Below, piece after piece: positions 1-7,313 of a stretch of 8,367 nt of DNA. The notes under the pieces were generated by a model. It did no database searches. It was not told where the DNA came from and worked only from the letters and a program-made list of their open reading frames with translations. Made by a program: the position numbers and the translations under genes. This DNA is from Spirochaetota bacterium. Lineage in GTDB: Bacteria > Spirochaetota > B62-G9 > DRHN01. How positions within the stretch are numbered: position 1 is the first letter of the stretch; every line of letters starts with the position of its first letter. The stretch covers positions 1 through 8,367 of the forward strand of contig JAGLSF010000074.1 in the NCBI GenBank assembly GCA_023136305.1. Reading direction: 5' to 3'.

Positions 1-104
1 TACAAAGGAATAGCATACAGCCCACAGGTTGAAATATCTTTGATTTTGTACTGCCCGGTGCTACTTTAGGCCGAATGTTTCATCTGTACACAACTCTGAG
101 ATGA

Positions 105-130
105 ACACCGCACGGGTGATGAATCGGTGT
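105..130 (+). promoter_or_regulatory. Inverted repeat just upstream of the MFS start
   Basis: ACACCG at 105-110 is the exact reverse complement of CGGTGT at 125-130, with a 14-base spacer. The second arm ends five bases before the ATG at 136. It could be an operator dyad (arm centres 20 bp apart) or an mRNA hairpin limiting ribosome access, where no good Shine-Dalgarno is visible. A 6-bp repeat can also arise by chance, so the functional reading is tentative. Confidence 0.25.
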
Positions 131-135
131 AAAGA

Positions 136-1359
136 ATGGGCACACGACTCGGTAAGTACATACCACGGCAGGTAAGGCTTTTTTCAGCAGGAATCGGAAA
201 GACCTCTCTCATCTACCCTTCGGCCTTTCTCATAGCGGTGGGAATCAGTATTGTCGAGCTGGGCATCATTTTCTATATCAGGGAGATTTTTGGTGCCACA
301 CCGAGCCAGGTGGGATATTTTACAGCGCTCTGGGCCCTATGGTACATTATCGGGTGTCTCCTCGTACGTCCGCTCTTCAGTGAGGCACTTCCGCGTCATC
401 TTTTCATGTCGGCAACATTTCTTATGAGCATTTTCATACTGCTCATTACCTTTTCCAAATCCTTCTGGCAGGCATATGCAGGCTACAGCCTCTACGCTGT
501 TGCCATGTCCTTCTTCTGGCCGCCTATTATGGGATGGCTATCCAGGGATACCGAAGGTGCACAGCTCGGTAAGAGAATGTCCTATTTCAATATTTCATGG
601 AGCATCGGGCTGATTATCGGACCTTTGATTGCGGGCGTGCTGAGCGCCCGGTCTCCCGAGCTGCCCCTGTATGCGGGCAGCCTTCTCTTCTTTGCGACGG
701 GCCTGCTTATTGTGGCCGGGAGTGCTCTGCTGCCCATGATTCGTGCCGACCGCGGAACTGACAGTCCGCAGCGAAGCCAAAAGCTAAAGATGGACGAGAG
801 CACCTTTTTCAGGTTTCCCGGGTGGGTGGGTATGTTCACCACCTTTGTCATCATTGGCGTGGTGATCAGTATCTTTCCCGTATTTGCACGGGATGAGCTC
901 ATGCTCCGCAAGGAAGTCATAGGCGTCCTGATGCAGTCGCGCACCTTCATTGCAACCTTCGTGTTCATCCTCCTTGGCCACACGGTCTTCTGGCATTTCA
1001 GAATCGTACCCATGGTCATGGGACAGGTGGGCCTTGCAATCGTTGTGTTCGCCATGAACTTCACCACATCACCGCCGGTACTGGCCGTGCTTATCTCCCT
1101 GCTAGGGGCTTTCCGCTCGCTCAGCTACAGCAACAGCCTGTTCCACGGGGTGTCGGGGAGTGGCAACCGGGCCGGACGCATGGCAATTCACGAGGCACTT
1201 CTTGCAGCCGGCCTTATATTCGGGTCCGCACTCGGCGGTGAGCTCTATCAGCGATACTCAATGACCGCTGTGTATGGGTTCTGTGCTGCCGTAGTGATCA
1301 GCGGAGCCTTCGTGCAGCTCGCCCTCCACCTCATCCTGCGCAATGGGCAGGACCAGTAG
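136..1359 (+). CDS. MFS family transporter, 12 predicted membrane helices
   Basis: This 407-residue inner-membrane protein has the layout of the major facilitator superfamily, which moves small solutes by proton-coupled symport, antiport or efflux. By eye there are about 12 hydrophobic segments, near residues 26-48, 58-80, 88-107, 111-134, 147-169, 177-200, 228-250, 263-283, 288-308, 313-331, 350-371 and 376-401. A polar loop at about 202-227 splits it into two six-helix halves, as expected. The stretch LGKRMSYFNISWSIGLIIGP (144-163) is a typical helix 4/5 signature, and the GNRAGRMAIHEALLAAG segment near 343 resembles the matching loop of the second half. The start is fixed by an in-frame TAA at 130-132; only a weak AAAG precedes the ATG. 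It ends with TAG, with an in-frame TGA 16 codons later. Length is normal and the gene looks intact. Substrate cannot be inferred; drug or metabolite efflux is possible. Confidence 0.88.
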   Translation: MGTRLGKYIPRQVRLFSAGIGKTSLIYPSAFLIAVGISIVELGIIFYIREIFGATPSQVGYFTALWALWYIIGCLLVRPLFSEALPRHLFMSATFLMSIFILLITFSKSFWQAYAGYSLYAVAMSFFWPPIMGWLSRDTEGAQLGKRMSYFNISWSIGLIIGPLIAGVLSARSPELPLYAGSLLFFATGLLIVAGSALLPMIRADRGTDSPQRSQKLKMDESTFFRFPGWVGMFTTFVIIGVVISIFPVFARDELMLRKEVIGVLMQSRTFIATFVFILLGHTVFWHFRIVPMVMGQVGLAIVVFAMNFTTSPPVLAVLISLLGAFRSLSYSNSLFHGVSGSGNRAGRMAIHEALLAAGLIFGSALGGELYQRYSMTAVYGFCAAVVISGAFVQLALHLILRNGQDQ

Positions 1360-1387
1360 GCTCTAACCACTGGTGTATATCCATCCA

Positions 1388-1416
1388 TTGAACCTTTTCC
1401 CTTCCCATGATATGAT
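1388..1416 (+). promoter_or_regulatory. Sigma70-type promoter for the P-type ATPase
   Basis: TTGAAC at 1388-1393 (-35, 4 of 6 to TTGACA) and TATGAT at 1411-1416 (-10, 5 of 6 to TATAAT) are separated by exactly 17 bases. This lies in the gap between the MFS stop and the ATPase. Transcription would begin near 1422-1424, leaving a leader of roughly 26-28 bases before the preferred ATG at 1450. It implies the ATPase can be expressed independently of the MFS gene. Confidence 0.6.
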
Positions 1417-1449
1417 ACAGGCACGTACCAATGAGGGATGGAGCACAGG

Positions 1450-4095
1450 ATGTGGCATACGAAGGATGTACATAGGGTTCTGCAGGATCTCGAAAGTGAC
1501 GTTTCTTCAGGGCTTTCAGATGAGGCGGCGCAGTCCCGTCTCGATGACTATGGCCCGAATAAAATAACGGGGCAGAAGAAAAAGTCGATATTCCGCATCT
1601 TCTTCGAGCAGCTGAACAGCATGCTCATCTTCATACTTGTTGCCGCCGCTGCCGTCTCCGCGCTGCTCGGAGAGACCACCGACACCATTGTCATTCTCTG
1701 TGTGATCGTGCTCAATGCGCTCATCGGTGTGATACAGGAGGCCAAGGCAGAGAAGGCGCTCGAAGCGCTGCAAAATCTCTCAACGCCGAAGGCACTGGTG
1801 CTGCGGGCGGGGGTGCAGCGGGAAATCTCTTCGGAGGAGGTTGTGCCCGGTGATGCAGTGATAATTGAAACGGGGCGGATTGTCCCCTGTGATGTCAGGC
1901 TCGCCCAATCTGCCAATCTGAGAATCGAGGAGTCGGCCCTGACCGGTGAATCGGTTCCAGCAGAAAAGGACGCTTCTGCCCAAATCGAAAACGAAGATAC
2001 ACCCCTCGGTGACCGGAAGAACATGGCTTATATGTCCACGGTAGCCACCTACGGCCGGGGTGTGGGAGTGGCCGTTGCTACGGGCATGGACACGGAGATA
2101 GGAAAGATTGCCACCATGCTCAAGGAGGATAAAAAGGAGCTGACCCCGCTTCAGCAAAAACTCGAGCTGCTGGGAAAACGCCTTGGGGGTATCATCCTGT
2201 CGCTCTGTGCTTTCCTGTTCCTGGTCTCTCTCGTGCGGCCCCTCATCCTTACCGGCGGCATTGAAAAATCACATCTCATTGAGCTCTTGCTCACCGCCAT
2301 CAGTCTCGCTGTTGCGGCCATACCCGAAGGCCTTCCCGCCATTGTGACCATCGTGCTTGCACTGGGAGTTCAGAGGATGGTGAGGCAGGGCGCGATTATC
2401 CGTTCACTTCCAGCCGTGGAGACCCTCGGTTCGGTTAACGTCATCTGCTCGGATAAAACCGGAACGCTCACCATGAACCGAATGACGGTGACCCGCATCC
2501 TGGTAAATGGTGTGTTGGGAAAGATAGAGTCTCCTGACAGGCACAACAAGGCCTATGACATGCTGCTGAAGTGCCTCCTTATCTGCAATGATGCCACCTA
2601 TACACCTGATTCGCAGACTGGTGACCCCACTGAGGTTGCCCTGCTCGAGGCAGGATACAGGTACAAAATGGTAAAAGAGGAGATCGAGCAAGACTTTCCG
2701 CGAATCAACGAAAAGCCCTTCGATTCTGAGCGAAAGCTCATGAGTACCGTGCACAGGAACAACGGCCGCTACATCGTCATGACCAAGGGTGCACTCGAAC
2801 AGCTGCTCGACAGGTGCAGCACGGTATTGACCGGAGGGGATGCGGTTCCCCTCACCGATAGGATGAAGGGGGATCTGTACGCATCGGCAGGCACACTGGC
2901 CGATGATGCGCTTCGGGTTCTCGCCGGAGCGTATAAAATCACAGAGAGCGAACCTGATATTGACGGGCTCGAAAAGGATCTCTGCTTTTTAGGCCTGGTC
3001 GGTATAATGGATCCACCGCGCCTCGAAGTGAAGGATTCGATTGTACGGTGCAGGCGATCGGGCATACAGACAGTAATGATTACCGGAGATCACAAGAACA
3101 CCGCCCTGGCCATAGCACGGGCGCTTGATATTGCGAGCGAACCGTCGCAGGCTGTCTCCGGCACAGAGCTCGATACGATGTCCAATCGGGAGTTGAAACA
3201 GCGGGTAGGGACACTTCGCGTGTATGCCCGTGTTTCCCCTGAGCACAAGGTGCGTATCGTTAAAGCACTGAAGGCGCAGGGAAACATTGTCTCCATGACC
3301 GGTGACGGGGTGAACGATGCCCCCTCCCTCCAGACGGCCGATATCGGCGTGGCCATGGGCATCACGGGCACGGATGTTGCCAAGGGTGCCTCTGACATGG
3401 TGCTCACCGATGACAACTACACCACCATTGTTGCGGCAATCGAAGAGGGCAGAAACATCTACAACAATATCAGGAAGTCAGTTCTGTTTCTCCTCTCCTG
3501 CAATGCCGGTGAGATCATCGCCATATTCTTCGCTATATTGCTCGGCTGGCCGACGCCGCTCATTCCCATACACATACTGTGGGTCAACCTGATCACCGAT
3601 ACCCTTCCCGCCCTCTCCCTGGGGATGGAGCCGGGTGACCCCAATGTGCTCGACGACCCGCCCAGGCCGCCTCAGGAGAGCCTCTTCGCTGAAGGCGGGA
3701 CCGCTAACGTGATCGGAAACGGCCTCCTGATCGGTTTTCTGACCCTCTTTGCCTACCGGTTCGGACTGCGTCTCTATCCAGGCTCGCTCGTACATGCACG
3801 GACCCTCGCCTTTGCCGTGTTGAGCCTGACCCAGCTCTTCCACGCATTCAACATGCGGCATCCGAGGAAGTCCCTGTTCAGCCCGGGGCTGTTCAGCAAC
3901 CCCTTTCTCATCGGAGCCCTGCTGCTCGGCGCTGCCCTGCAGATAGGCGTGATCAGCATACCTCCCTTTGCAGCCGTATTCAGGGTGTTCCCGCTCAGCG
4001 GCAGGGACTGGCTCTTTGTGGCCATACTTGCAGTCATACCGATTGTCTGCAACGAGATCGTCAAGATCATGAAGCGGCACATTGCAGAGAGATAA
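1450..4095 (+). CDS. Calcium-translocating P-type ATPase (type IIA, SERCA-like)
   Basis: This 881-residue membrane pump most likely exports Ca2+ using ATP. Domains in order: N-terminal actuator segment with GLSDEAAQSRLDDYGPNKI, M1-M2, TGES loop at 165-168, M4 with PEGLP at 292-296, phosphorylation motif DKTGTLT with Asp335, nucleotide-binding KGA at 446-448, TGDHK at 545-549, hinge TGDGVNDAP at 617-625, then M5-M10. Calcium-site residues matching SERCA are visible: Glu293 (E309), Asn685 and Glu688 (N768, E771), and Asn713, Thr716, Asp717 (N796, T799, D800). The position matching SERCA E908 in M8 is Gln795. I chose the ATG at 1450 because GGAG at 1440-1443 is six bases upstream and the protein then begins MWH, common in this family. 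The ATG at 1438 adds four residues but has GAGGG directly abutting it. The domain series is complete. A related cation, such as Na+ or Mn2+, is less likely. Confidence 0.95.
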   Translation: MWHTKDVHRVLQDLESDVSSGLSDEAAQSRLDDYGPNKITGQKKKSIFRIFFEQLNSMLIFILVAAAAVSALLGETTDTIVILCVIVLNALIGVIQEAKAEKALEALQNLSTPKALVLRAGVQREISSEEVVPGDAVIIETGRIVPCDVRLAQSANLRIEESALTGESVPAEKDASAQIENEDTPLGDRKNMAYMSTVATYGRGVGVAVATGMDTEIGKIATMLKEDKKELTPLQQKLELLGKRLGGIILSLCAFLFLVSLVRPLILTGGIEKSHLIELLLTAISLAVAAIPEGLPAIVTIVLALGVQRMVRQGAIIRSLPAVETLGSVNVICSDKTGTLTMNRMTVTRILVNGVLGKIESPDRHNKAYDMLLKCLLICNDATYTPDSQTGDPTEVALLEAGYRYKMVKEEIEQDFPRINEKPFDSERKLMSTVHRNNGRYIVMTKGALEQLLDRCSTVLTGGDAVPLTDRMKGDLYASAGTLADDALRVLAGAYKITESEPDIDGLEKDLCFLGLVGIMDPPRLEVKDSIVRCRRSGIQTVMITGDHKNTALAIARALDIASEPSQAVSGTELDTMSNRELKQRVGTLRVYARVSPEHKVRIVKALKAQGNIVSMTGDGVNDAPSLQTADIGVAMGITGTDVAKGASDMVLTDDNYTTIVAAIEEGRNIYNNIRKSVLFLLSCNAGEIIAIFFAILLGWPTPLIPIHILWVNLITDTLPALSLGMEPGDPNVLDDPPRPPQESLFAEGGTANVIGNGLLIGFLTLFAYRFGLRLYPGSLVHARTLAFAVLSLTQLFHAFNMRHPRKSLFSPGLFSNPFLIGALLLGAALQIGVISIPPFAAVFRVFPLSGRDWLFVAILAVIPIVCNEIVKIMKRHIAER

Positions 4096-4174
4096 ATTTC
4101 CACCCCTTTTCTTAATTAAAAGATGTTATTATTGTAGTGCTTCATTACTATGTGCCCCGGAGACAGAGTAATTC

Positions 4175-5119
4175 ATGACCCGCAGTGAGCTGGTGAAGCG
4201 CGCAATTTCCTTTGAGGGCCCGTCCCGCGTACCCGTCTGGTTCTGGAACGAGGATAAGGAGAGGAGCGACATACACAGCTTCGAGCTCTTCCCCTACAAG
4301 GGGGATGTAAAAACGAGCGAGTGGGGTTATGTGTGGGAAGACCTGGGAGATGGCACGATCGGTCAGCCAAAGAAACCGGTTATCCCAACATGGGACGATT
4401 TCGACACCTTTACCTTTCCCGTTCCCGATAAACCCGGAAGGTTCAGGGGTATTGAAGAGTTTGAGCGGTCGGCAGAAGACAGGTACAGAGCTGCCGAAAT
4501 GGGAATCACCGGGTTCAACACCTATACCTTCCTGCGCGGCTTCGAGAATGCCCTCGTGGATTTCAAGCTCGAGAGAGACAAGGCAGATCTGCTGCTGGAC
4601 AGGATATTCGAGTTCGAGACCGAAGTGATCAGGCTTGCGTCGGCTTACGGTTTCGACGCCATACACTTCGCCGACGACTGGGGCACACAGCAGAGCCTGA
4701 TCATCGGCCCTGACCTGTGGCGAAGCATGTTCAAGCCCAGGTATAAAAGACAGTTTGATACTGTCCACGAGCTTGGCATGCATGTGTGGTTTCACTGCTG
4801 CGGAAATATTACGGAGATCATCCCCGACTTCCACGAGATGGGGGTGGATGTGATAAACATTTCACAGCCCAATGCCGTCGATATCGGATATATTGGCCGG
4901 GTGCTGCGCGGCAGGCAGTGTTTCATGGTCCCCATCAGTTATCAGACCGTTTCCATCTCGGGATCACCCATGGCAATCAGGCAGGAGGCAGAGCAGCTGT
5001 ACAGGGCACTCGGCACATCCGATGGCGGATTCATCGGCTATGTAGAGAAGTACAGCGTCATGGGCATGCCTGAGGATAATTATCGGGCATGTGCAGCAGC
5101 CTTTGACAATCTGGTGTGA
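4175..5119 (+). CDS. Uroporphyrinogen decarboxylase-family protein (methyltransferase-like)
   Basis: This 314-residue soluble protein belongs to the URO-D fold family, which includes HemE and the zinc-dependent corrinoid:thiol methyltransferases MtaA and MtbA. Family features are the opening MTRSELVKRAISFEGPSRVPV, DDWG at 167-170, the FKPRYKRQFD stretch at 186-195, and HCCGN at 207-211 followed by a V-D-V-I-N-I-S-Q-P strand at 224-232. His207 and Cys209 match the H-x-C zinc ligands of MtaA-type enzymes. The usual third ligand, a Cys in a late P-G-C-G loop, is absent; that region reads IGYVEKYSVMGMPEDN (287-302). Cys249 and Cys306 are other candidates. The N-terminal arginines expected of true HemE are not evident and it is shorter than HemE, so haem synthesis is unlikely. 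The ATG at 4175 has CGGAGA at 4158-4163 and a closer AGAG upstream. The VOC gene starts 88 bases downstream and may be co-transcribed. Substrate unknown. Confidence 0.85.
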   Translation: MTRSELVKRAISFEGPSRVPVWFWNEDKERSDIHSFELFPYKGDVKTSEWGYVWEDLGDGTIGQPKKPVIPTWDDFDTFTFPVPDKPGRFRGIEEFERSAEDRYRAAEMGITGFNTYTFLRGFENALVDFKLERDKADLLLDRIFEFETEVIRLASAYGFDAIHFADDWGTQQSLIIGPDLWRSMFKPRYKRQFDTVHELGMHVWFHCCGNITEIIPDFHEMGVDVINISQPNAVDIGYIGRVLRGRQCFMVPISYQTVSISGSPMAIRQEAEQLYRALGTSDGGFIGYVEKYSVMGMPEDNYRACAAAFDNLV

Positions 5120-5196
5120 CGGCTTGCACGGGAGGCTCAGCGTTATCGGCGCTAATCTCATTAATACATGTGAGAATTGCCAACAACTACATGCAA

Positions 5197-5202
5197 CGGA
5201 GG
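5197..5202 (+). promoter_or_regulatory. Ribosome binding site that sets the VOC gene start
   Basis: CGGAGG at 5197-5202 sits five bases before the ATG at 5208. This near-consensus Shine-Dalgarno supports that ATG over an in-frame ATG at 5091, which lies inside the URO-D gene and has no comparable site. Confidence 0.75.
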
Positions 5203-5207
5203 ATATT

Positions 5208-5690
5208 ATGAAAAAAAAGCCTGGCGTACGGAAAATCATACAGATTGCCCATGTGGTGAGGGACATCGATGAGGCCATGAAAAGGTATTACGATATACTG
5301 AACATAGGGCCCTGGTCCGTGTATACCTTTGCGCCTCCTGCACTGAGGGAATGCATGTTCAGGGGAAAACCTTCTGACGCTACCTGGAGACTGGCAATAA
5401 CCTGGGTGGGGGATATACAGTTTGAGCTGATACAGAACCTGAGTGGTGAAACGGTGTACACCCACTTTCTCGAGAAGAAGGGCGAGGGGATTCATCATAT
5501 CAAGGAATGGGTTGATGACTGCGCAGCGTCGATCGAGGAGTATCGTGCGAAAGGTGTGGATGTCATTCAGAGCGGGAAGTTCGATGATGATGAGTTCTAC
5601 TATCTCGACCTCGAGCCGAAACTGGGAATACTGTATGAATTGGGCAACAATGGCACCATTCGATCCCCTGAGAGAGTGTATCCAGAGTAA
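5208..5690 (+). CDS. VOC-superfamily metalloprotein (glyoxalase / methylmalonyl-CoA epimerase-like)
   Basis: This 160-residue cytosolic protein has the paired beta-alpha-beta-beta-beta modules of the vicinal oxygen chelate superfamily (glyoxalase I, methylmalonyl-CoA epimerase, extradiol dioxygenases). Expected metal ligands are present: His15 in IAHVVRDID, Glu73 in IQFELIQ, His96 or His97 in EGIHHIKEWVDD, and Glu144 in ILYELGNNG. The ELIQ and GIHHI motifs and the length resemble the methylmalonyl-CoA epimerase-like branch. However, the insert GPWSVYTFAPPALRECMFRG (34-53) is not typical of the classical epimerase as I know it, so the substrate stays open. The start follows the CGGAGG site; the N-terminus MKKKPGVRK is basic and no signal peptide is seen. 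It lies 88 bases after the URO-D gene on the same strand. The gene is complete and ends about 100 bases before the convergent transposase. Confidence 0.85.
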   Translation: MKKKPGVRKIIQIAHVVRDIDEAMKRYYDILNIGPWSVYTFAPPALRECMFRGKPSDATWRLAITWVGDIQFELIQNLSGETVYTHFLEKKGEGIHHIKEWVDDCAASIEEYRAKGVDVIQSGKFDDDEFYYLDLEPKLGILYELGNNGTIRSPERVYPE

Positions 5691-5729
5691 ATATGCAATT
5701 GTGACCTGAGTGGTAACCGCGTTCCCCCT

Positions 5730-5750
5730 TCCTGTGAAGCAGGATTTTTT
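5730..5750 (+). terminator. Candidate rho-independent terminator after the VOC gene
   Basis: TCCTG (5730-5734) and CAGGA (5740-5744) form a 5-bp stem with a 5-base loop, followed by six T at 5745-5750. The position, 40 bases after the VOC stop, fits the end of the + strand transcript. The stem is short, so it would be a modest terminator. Confidence 0.45.
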
Positions 5751-5792
5751 CTATGAAAACAACAGATGGTTGGATTTCAGTTCGCATGAAGA

Positions 5793-7295
5793 TCAAGCAG
5801 GTATAGCCGGGTCAATCGAGTGTGGGGAACCACATTCACTGATTTTTGTCTTGCTGTTCGACTCAGGAGCGATCTTCGGCGGTTGTCGTGAATCGAGAAA
5901 TTGTTGCTTGAGCACAGACAACACTGATTCCGGTAGCTCAGATATTTTGATGAGTTTTTTCATTTTCGAGGACACCAAGTCGGATTCATTTTTTAACTTG
6001 AGGATTTTAGCGCGCACTTCGTTCGCATCGATTTCTGCAAACCGTTCCTCCAGAGAACTCTTTGCATCAAGCAAGACCGACAAGTACTGTTCATTCTCCA
6101 AGTTTTTAACCAGGGGCGTGTCTGCAAGCATGGCTTTGATTGTCCTCTCCCGACAGTTGAGACCGCTTTTTTTCCGGTAGCGGCGCGACAAATCCCTGAA
6201 CAGTCGTTCTAAGATGTTGTTCGTTCGTTGGGGCTGAATAATGATGTTGCCGGTTTTTGTTTTCACGATAATAGGATTTGAGAAAAGCTTTTGCCAATAT
6301 TCATCCAGTTGCTTGACCATTTTCTGGTAATCTTCGTCTTTCGAATACTCCTTGTTCTTGCACAGCCGATCTCTGAATCGTTCGACCTCCTTTTCGATGG
6401 TTTTGATATTGGAAAGCTCTCCGTTGTCATTCAGCCCTCGCTTGCTTTCCGGAAGGGTTATCCTCATGGCAGCCCTCAACTTGGCAAACACCTCTACCTT
6501 CTGCTGCATCGTGGAGGCAGCTTGGGCCAACACCGTATCATTCAGTACATCCACCAAATCATGAAGAACCTTTCGGTAGATCCTGTTGCCTTTCCAGGAC
6601 CCCTGGAGCTTGATTTCGCTGAGTTGATCAAGGATGGAGCCGAGTTTGCACAGTCTCTGGTAGAATAGCAGATAAGGCTGATCGAAAGGAAACCCAAATC
6701 CTTTTCCCTCGCTTTTGCCCGCTAAGGCCCACATGATCAAGAGCCAGGTTACTACTGCCTGAATATTGTGTGGAGGGCAAAGCCGAAGAATGCAGGGTTG
6801 AAAGAGGCCGTCGATAAACCCGTCGACAAGATGAGGAGTACTGGAAATGTGTTTTTTCAACCCCCGCGCTCGTTTTCGCAACGTTTGCTGAATGCCGTGC
6901 TTTCGCAGTCTGTTGCGGATGGTGTCATTCTCAGTGCCAAACAGATCCTTGCCCAGATCTCGAAGGAAGTGGAAATGGCACAGGAAGTGAGGGAGGTTTT
7001 TGAACACCTCTTCGATTGCCAACACAATGCCTTTGCCCATGTCGCTGACCACGGCAAGCGGATCGCCATAGGCTTTCTTAATTCTTTTCAGAAAGGGAAT
7101 TATCTGCGCCGAGTTCTCGGTGGGGATTTTCATGTTGTCCAAAATGATCTCTGTGATCCCATCCAGGGCACTTATCAGATGCGGGCTTGCCCCTTCGCAG
7201 GTACCATCCAAATGAAGAATATAACCGCCGTGCATATGCAGATACGCTTTGGTTTTTCTCTGTACCTTCCTGTGCGCCAGAGCCAAATACATCAC
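5793..7295 (-). CDS. Transposase, catalytic C-terminal part (after in-frame amber)
   Basis: This 500-residue segment holds the whole predicted catalytic core. Candidate DDE residues, numbered from the GTG at 7295, are Asp30 in ILHLDGTCEG, Asp85 in AVVSDMGKGI and Glu363 in RTNNILERLFRDLSRRYRKK. A CHFHFLRDLGKD stretch (105-116) resembles the C-x2-H element of IS256/MULE transposases. About 277 residues lie between the second Asp and the Glu, consistent with a large helical insertion. The end, about 400-500, is charged and probably partly helical or coiled. The frame is continuous with the upstream 7311-7703 segment: only TAG at 7313-7311 and five further codons separate them. GTG (7295) or ATG (7292) could serve as reinitiation starts 15-18 bases after the stop, but no good Shine-Dalgarno is seen. 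It is therefore either the back half of a nonsense-mutated gene, a separately made protein lacking its DNA-binding part, or part of a readthrough product. Confidence 0.8.
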   Translation of the reverse strand: MMYLALAHRKVQRKTKAYLHMHGGYILHLDGTCEGASPHLISALDGITEIILDNMKIPTENSAQIIPFLKRIKKAYGDPLAVVSDMGKGIVLAIEEVFKNLPHFLCHFHFLRDLGKDLFGTENDTIRNRLRKHGIQQTLRKRARGLKKHISSTPHLVDGFIDGLFQPCILRLCPPHNIQAVVTWLLIMWALAGKSEGKGFGFPFDQPYLLFYQRLCKLGSILDQLSEIKLQGSWKGNRIYRKVLHDLVDVLNDTVLAQAASTMQQKVEVFAKLRAAMRITLPESKRGLNDNGELSNIKTIEKEVERFRDRLCKNKEYSKDEDYQKMVKQLDEYWQKLFSNPIIVKTKTGNIIIQPQRTNNILERLFRDLSRRYRKKSGLNCRERTIKAMLADTPLVKNLENEQYLSVLLDAKSSLEERFAEIDANEVRAKILKLKNESDLVSSKMKKLIKISELPESVLSVLKQQFLDSRQPPKIAPESNSKTKISECGSPHSIDPAIPA

Positions 7296-7310
7296 AAACT
7301 TGCGGGCAAG

Positions 7311-7313
7311 CTA
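7311..7313 (-). other. In-frame amber (TAG) codon inside the transposase frame
   Basis: Reading the - strand, codon 131 of the 7703-to-5793 frame is TAG, followed by CTT GCC CGC AAG TTT GTG ATG. No other stop interrupts the remaining roughly 500 codons, and flanking residues EVS and LARKFV read as one helix. A single base change from TGG (Trp), CAG (Gln) or TAT/TAC (Tyr) would explain it. The base after TAG is C, a context known in E. coli to be less efficient for termination. Readthrough, amber suppression or pyrrolysine insertion are alternatives to a dead copy. Confidence 0.9.

Noticed and set aside
101..175. Short 24-codon frame overlapping the MFS start, considered as a leader peptide
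   Set aside because: It has no Shine-Dalgarno and no amino-acid bias typical of attenuation leaders.
582..1067. Open frame of 161 codons on the - strand opposite the MFS gene
   Set aside because: It is antisense to an intact 12-helix transporter, and its product is a low-information basic sequence with no motif.
1352..1374. Inverted repeat ACCAGT / ACTGGT around the MFS stop codon, considered as a terminator
   Set aside because: The stem is six base pairs with an 11-base loop and no T-tract follows, so it is not a convincing rho-independent terminator.
3478..4080. Open frame of 200 codons on the - strand opposite the end of the ATPase gene
   Set aside because: The opposite strand encodes conserved P-type ATPase helices M5-M10; this frame is a by-product of its codon usage.
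4107..4132. AT-rich stretch before the URO-D gene with TATTAT at 4127-4132, considered as a promoter
   Set aside because: The -10-like hexamer is good but no acceptable -35 element lies 16-18 bases upstream, so it is not listed as a feature.
5091..5207. N-terminal extension of the VOC protein from an upstream ATG
   Set aside because: It would overlap the URO-D gene, has no ribosome binding site and adds sequence unlike VOC proteins; the ATG at 5208 has a near-perfect Shine-Dalgarno.
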